NCBI GenBank assembly: GCA_020853375.1
Contig: JADYZA010000163.1
Coordinates: forward strand, 1 to 5,555
Length of the DNA stretch: 5,555 nt
Source of the DNA: Verrucomicrobiota bacterium
GTDB lineage: Bacteria > Verrucomicrobiota > Kiritimatiellia > Kiritimatiellales > Tichowtungiaceae
Reading direction: 5' to 3'
Under the pieces are notes generated by a model. That model ran no database searches. It was not told where the DNA came from and saw nothing but the letters and a program-made list of their open reading frames with translations. Positions 5,303-5,555 of this stretch are shown piece by piece. Each line of letters starts with the position of its first letter. The first letter of the stretch is position 1. The translations under genes were made by a program, and so were the position numbers.

Positions 5303-5555
5303 AGAAACTGAAGTCGCTGATTGATGCGCTGGGAGCTACGGCTGTCAGCGCTCCGTCCGGGTGGGAAGAACGCACCGTGGGCGGGGTTTTTGTCTCGGAT
5401 TTGATCAGCGATATTCTCGTGTCGGAAGGCGAACATACGCTTCTGGTCACTTCTCTGCTGTCGGATCAGGTTTTGCGCACAGCCGACGTGATCGGCGCCG
5501 TGGCGGTGGTGCTGGTTAATCGGCGGCATATTCCGGCGGCTCTCGGGCGGGCGGC
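5299..5555 (+). CDS. DRTGG-domain protein (partial, runs off right edge)
   Basis: The first 85 codons of a gene that continues past the window. The N-terminus (KLKSLIDALGATAV, then VGGVFVSDLISDILVSEGEHTLLVT, residues 27-51, then ADVIGAVAVVLVN, 62-74) resembles the small DRTGG-domain proteins encoded near clostridial [FeFe] hydrogenases, which carry a GGYVSDLLSDVM-like motif, followed by a segment starting with GDLWIT. The domain is also found in HPr-kinase-like and phosphotransacetylase proteins; its ligand is not established to my knowledge. The ATG at 5299 overlaps the rex stop (ATGA) and has GAGGA 6 nt upstream, so it is translationally coupled to rex. The pairing with rex and the divergent hydrogenase suggests a redox or hydrogenase signalling role, which is inference. 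The assignment is from remembered family sequences and should be treated as probable. Confidence 0.72.
   Translation, partial: MKKLKSLIDALGATAVSAPSGWEERTVGGVFVSDLISDILVSEGEHTLLVTSLLSDQVLRTADVIGAVAVVLVNRRHIPAALGRA

Noticed and set aside
1..5555. CRISPR array, insertion sequence, tRNA or attachment site
   Set aside because: No regularly spaced repeats, transposase motifs, terminal inverted repeats or tRNA-like sequence were seen; the window is nearly all operon coding sequence.

Overview
The window shows an anaerobic, fermentative bacterium's electron-bifurcating [FeFe]-hydrogenase operon. It is transcribed leftwards and faces, across a 161-bp spacer, a rightward operon that begins with the redox repressor gene rex. 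Base composition is moderate, genes are tightly packed, and several are joined by stop/start overlaps. The Rex sequence style (RKDFSIFGLSGNKRGGY) reminds me of anaerobic Verrucomicrobiota/Kiritimatiellota/Lentisphaerota. That placement is an impression from memory, not a demonstrated assignment.

Minus strand, in transcription order from about 4496 to the left edge: hndA/hydC (NuoE-like [2Fe-2S] subunit, 4026-4496); a small HATPase-fold ATP-binding protein (3478-4026, GTG start overlapping the hndA stop by one base); hndB (thioredoxin-like ferredoxin, 3073-3474); hndC/hydB (NuoF-like FMN, NAD(H) and Fe-S subunit, 1283-3070); and hndD/hydA (catalytic [FeFe] hydrogenase, 1-1268, cut by the left edge). 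Every junction is between a 1-base overlap and a 14-base gap, so this is one transcription unit. Together the subunits should couple H2 production or uptake to NADH and ferredoxin, with the H-cluster in HndD, flavin in HndC, and small [2Fe-2S] domains in HndA, HndB and the HndC N-terminus. The HATPase protein has no obvious catalytic role in this and may be a regulator or assembly factor.

Spacer 4497-4657: divergent promoter region. It holds a TTGACA-type promoter for rex whose spacer lies within a perfect 7-bp inverted repeat, a weaker leftward promoter for the hydrogenase operon, and an 18-bp Rex-operator-like sequence (4554-4571; one half-site perfect, the other degraded) positioned to control the leftward genes.

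Plus strand: rex (about 4658-5302) and, overlapping it by ATGA, the 5' part of a DRTGG-domain protein (5299 to the right edge). DRTGG proteins of this type are often encoded beside bifurcating hydrogenases. The layout therefore reads as a redox-sensing regulator plus an accessory signalling gene diverging from the H2-producing enzyme that reoxidises NADH. The most unusual point is the rex start: the frame is open upstream of the first ATG, conserved N-terminal sequence is encoded there, and a good Shine-Dalgarno site sits before an ATC codon, with no ATG, GTG or TTG available.
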